NCBI GenBank assembly: GCA_039026955.1
Contig: JBCCLH010000003.1
Coordinates: 1 to 64,000, forward strand
Source of the DNA: Kordia sp039026955
GTDB taxonomy: Bacteria > Bacteroidota > Bacteroidia > Flavobacteriales > Flavobacteriaceae
Direction: 5' to 3'
Length of the DNA stretch: 64,000 nt
Shown in pieces: positions 61,715 through 64,000 of the stretch. Made by a program: the position numbers and the translations under genes. The notes beneath the pieces are model-generated. The model did not search any database. It was not told where the DNA came from and saw nothing but the letters and a program-made list of their open reading frames with translations. How positions within the stretch are numbered: position 1 is the first letter of the stretch; each line of letters begins with the position of its first letter.

Positions 61715-62860
61715 ATGAAAAAAATACTATTCTTGCTGTTAGCTTGCTTATGTTTCAATTTTGCAAATGCACAGTTTGTTGATTTTGCTACTGTTCCGTC
61801 TCAACCATTCACAAGACTTGAATTGTATAACAACACAATATTCGCTCAATCTTTTATTTCAGGTCAATCAACATCAATCTACAAAAAAGATATAAATAGT
61901 ACTGATTTAAACATGACATTAGTTGTAGAGGAATCGCCACCTTATCAAAACATAATGATTGGTATATATTCTAATAATTTATACTACGAGCGCTCATTAT
62001 CTAATGGATCTTCTATTATTGAAAGAAAAATTTTCAAACTCGATTTATCTATTTCGAGTGCTACCCCAGTAGAGTTTTTAGATTTATCTAATATAGGAGG
62101 TGGTGGATGGGCAATCAATCCTAATGATAATTATATGTATGGAATAAGGAGTGATCCAAATAATTTTGGTAGACGAATGATCTCTAAGATAGATCTTTCA
62201 AGTACAAATCCTACAGTTATTGATGTAATTTCAAATTTAGAAAGTTCATCTATTGGAGTTCACTTAGCTTTTCATGGAGACTATGCGTATGGTCTCTATA
62301 CTCGATATAGTGATAGATATGTTTTTAGAGTTAATATAACTACCAATAATCCTAGTTATGAAGAAGTATTTCCTATTACTACAGGATATGCAGGTATAAT
62401 ATCATGGACAGTATCAGGTAATATGATGTATTATCCAGAACTCAATGATTTATTTGTTACAGATTATATTAGAAGAGTTGACCTGACTGATCCTAACTTT
62501 CCTGTTCAAGATGTAATGCCAATTCCCTCCGGTTTTGCTTTAGGAATTGTAGTTGCCGACGATTATCTTTATTTACCTACTGGAAATGGAATTGTAAAAA
62601 CTAATATATCTGCTCTTAACCTCTCTGTAAACGAATTCAATGCTAAAGAAACAAGCTTATATCCAAACCCAACGTCATCGTATCTTCAAATTAATAATCT
62701 AAAAAGGACTGCTTCCTACAAAATCTACAATATGTTAGGTGTCCAAGTTTCAAAAGGAAGTCTTGCTCCCAATGAACAAATAGAAGTATCGACGCTAGAA
62801 AGTGGTATGTATTTTATCCAACTAAATAATACATCACCTATAAAGTTTATTAAGAAGTAG
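61715..62860 (+). CDS. T9SS-secreted protein with type A sorting domain, copy 1
   Basis: Secreted protein of 381 aa. The ATG at 61715 gives the signal peptide MKKILFLLLACLCFNFANAQ; an earlier in-frame ATG adds ten unlikely residues. The middle (about 20-300) looks like a beta-propeller without recognisable family (ISKIDLSSTNPTVIDVISNL, YIRRVDLTDPNFPVQDVMPI). The last 75 residues are a type A T9SS sorting domain (ETSLYPNPTSSYLQI, YKIYNMLGVQVSKG, LESGMYFIQL, IKFIKK). It is exported to the surface or medium through the type IX system. Substrate unknown. Confidence 0.88.
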   Translation: MKKILFLLLACLCFNFANAQFVDFATVPSQPFTRLELYNNTIFAQSFISGQSTSIYKKDINSTDLNMTLVVEESPPYQNIMIGIYSNNLYYERSLSNGSSIIERKIFKLDLSISSATPVEFLDLSNIGGGGWAINPNDNYMYGIRSDPNNFGRRMISKIDLSSTNPTVIDVISNLESSSIGVHLAFHGDYAYGLYTRYSDRYVFRVNITTNNPSYEEVFPITTGYAGIISWTVSGNMMYYPELNDLFVTDYIRRVDLTDPNFPVQDVMPIPSGFALGIVVADDYLYLPTGNGIVKTNISALNLSVNEFNAKETSLYPNPTSSYLQINNLKRTASYKIYNMLGVQVSKGSLAPNEQIEVSTLESGMYFIQLNNTSPIKFIKK

Positions 62861-62977
62861 TTTTTGTAGAATTATACTATAATTATTATAGATTTTAATC
62901 GTTTTTAAATTAATTTTGGGTTGAAGATCAAATAATTAAACACTATTGTTTGTATATTTCTGATATTAAACGCTGTT

Positions 62978-63937
62978 ATGAAAAAGATACTATTCTCCTT
63001 ATTATCCTGTGTATGTTTCAATTTCGCAAATGCGCAGTTTGTAGATTTTGCTAATGTTGCATCTCAACAATTCTCAAGACTTGAATTGTATAACAACACA
63101 ATATTCGCCCAAAGTTCTATTCCTGATCAATCATCATCAATCTACCAAAAAGATATAAATAGTACCGATTTAAATATGTCATTGGTTGTTCAAGAATCAC
63201 ATCCTTACCATGTCCAATATATCGGTGTATATAATAATCATTTATATTACAGGCGCAGTTTAAGTGGATCAAATAGTAACCGTAAAATTTATAAACTTGA
63301 TTTATCTGTTTCAAATGCTAGTCCAGTAGAGTTCTTGGATTTATCTAATATTGGAGGTGGATGGGTAATCAATCCTAATGATAATCATATGTATGGAATG
63401 AGAAGTGATCCAAATAATTCAGGAAGACGAATGATCTCTAAGGTAGATCTTACAAGTTCAAATCCTACAATTATTGATGTCATTTCAAATTTAGAAAGTT
63501 CATCTATTGGAGTTCATTTAACGTTTCATGGAGACTATGTGTATGGTCTTTATACAAGATATAGTGATAGACATGTTTTTAGAGTTAATACAACTACTAA
63601 TAATCCTAGTTATGAAGAAGTTTTTCAGATGACTCCTGGATATGCAGGTATCATATCATGGAATGTATCTGGCAACATATTGTATTATCCAGAGCTCAAT
63701 GATTTATTTGTTACCGATTATATTAGAAGGGTTGACCTGTCAGATCCTAACTTTCCCGTTCAAGATGTAATGCCAATTCCTCCTGCAGATGGTTTCATTT
63801 TAGGAATTGTAGTTGCTGGTGATTATATGTACATATCTTTACGCAATGAAATTGTAAAAACTAACATATCTGCTCTCAACCTTTCTGTAAACGAATTCAA
63901 CACTAAAGAAACAACCTTATATCCAAACCCCACATAG
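62978..63937 (+). pseudogene. T9SS-secreted protein, copy 2, frameshifted at the sorting domain
   Basis: Paralogue of the preceding gene, about 80% identical in the propeller, with the signal peptide MKKILFSLLSCVCFNFANAQ. The frame ends at a TAG (63935-63937) just after TLYPNPT. In another frame the following bases continue the sorting domain without a break from GAG at 63937 (EYLKINNLKTTASYKIYNIL) to the window end. One base is missing relative to copy 1. Either the gene has lost its secretion tail or the sequence has an error here. Unless corrected, the 319-aa product could not use T9SS. Confidence 0.8.
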
Positions 63938-64000
63938 AGTATCTTAAGATCAATAATCTAAAAACGACCGCGTCCTATAAAATCTATAATATATTAGGTG

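Noticed and set aside
1..64000. CRISPR array or rRNA operon
   Set aside because: No series of regularly spaced identical repeats, no cas genes and no rRNA sequence were noticed anywhere.

Overview
This 64 kb window comes from an AT-rich marine Flavobacteriia genome (Bacteroidota). The evidence is SusC/SusD pairs, a hybrid two-component regulator (HTCS), type IX secretion (T9SS) C-terminal domains, promoters of the TTG-N18/19-TAnnTTTG type, weak Shine-Dalgarno signals and typical flavobacterial core genes. A Kordia-like member of the Flavobacteriaceae is my guess; nothing in the window proves the genus.

Region 1 (1-1140) holds the C-terminal end of a WD40 protein and a bidirectional terminator. 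Region 2 (1167-29466) is a complete xylan/xylose polysaccharide utilisation locus. A five-gene minus-strand operon encodes xylulokinase, xylose isomerase, a sugar:H+ symporter, a GH3 and a GH10 xylanase. It is followed by a small secreted protein of unknown function, GH5 plus aldose 1-epimerase, a nucleoside-hydrolase-like lipoprotein, a PA14-containing GH3 with a putative surface glycan-binding lipoprotein, the HTCS regulator, SusC/SusD, and a large FG-GAP/ASPIC lipoprotein. Five copies of a direct repeat (half-site GCWWCATWTG, period exactly 21 bp) lie upstream of five transcription units and are the best candidate operator of the HTCS.

Region 3 (29729-36225) is a 6.5 kb integrative element in a tRNA-Arg(TCT) gene. 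It is bounded by a 47-bp duplication of the 3' half of the tRNA. It carries a tyrosine integrase next to the left junction and a large serine recombinase near the right one. Between them lie an orphan NarL-type response regulator without a standard start codon, a 36-codon ORF with its own terminator, and two genes of unknown function (a 320-aa soluble protein and a 169-aa membrane protein). Intact tRNA-Arg, tRNA-Pro and tRNA-Ser follow.

Region 4 (36740-55907) is core genome: a 7TM-HD phosphohydrolase, thiolase, an NlpC/P60 hydrolase, a TPR protein, gyrA, clpC, two small paralogous proteins, hutH, two tandem TlpA-like lipoproteins and nnr. Two copies of a 162-bp structured repeat with covarying terminal arms, and two copies of a second inverted-repeat family, sit between these genes.

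Region 5 (56034-61654) is the threonine biosynthesis cluster thrA-thrB-thrC, preceded by a clear promoter and a 31-aa Thr/Ile-rich leader peptide, which suggests attenuation. REP-like repeats fill the gaps between the thr genes. Region 6 (61715-64000) holds two paralogous T9SS-secreted proteins. The second has a one-base frameshift exactly at its sorting domain.
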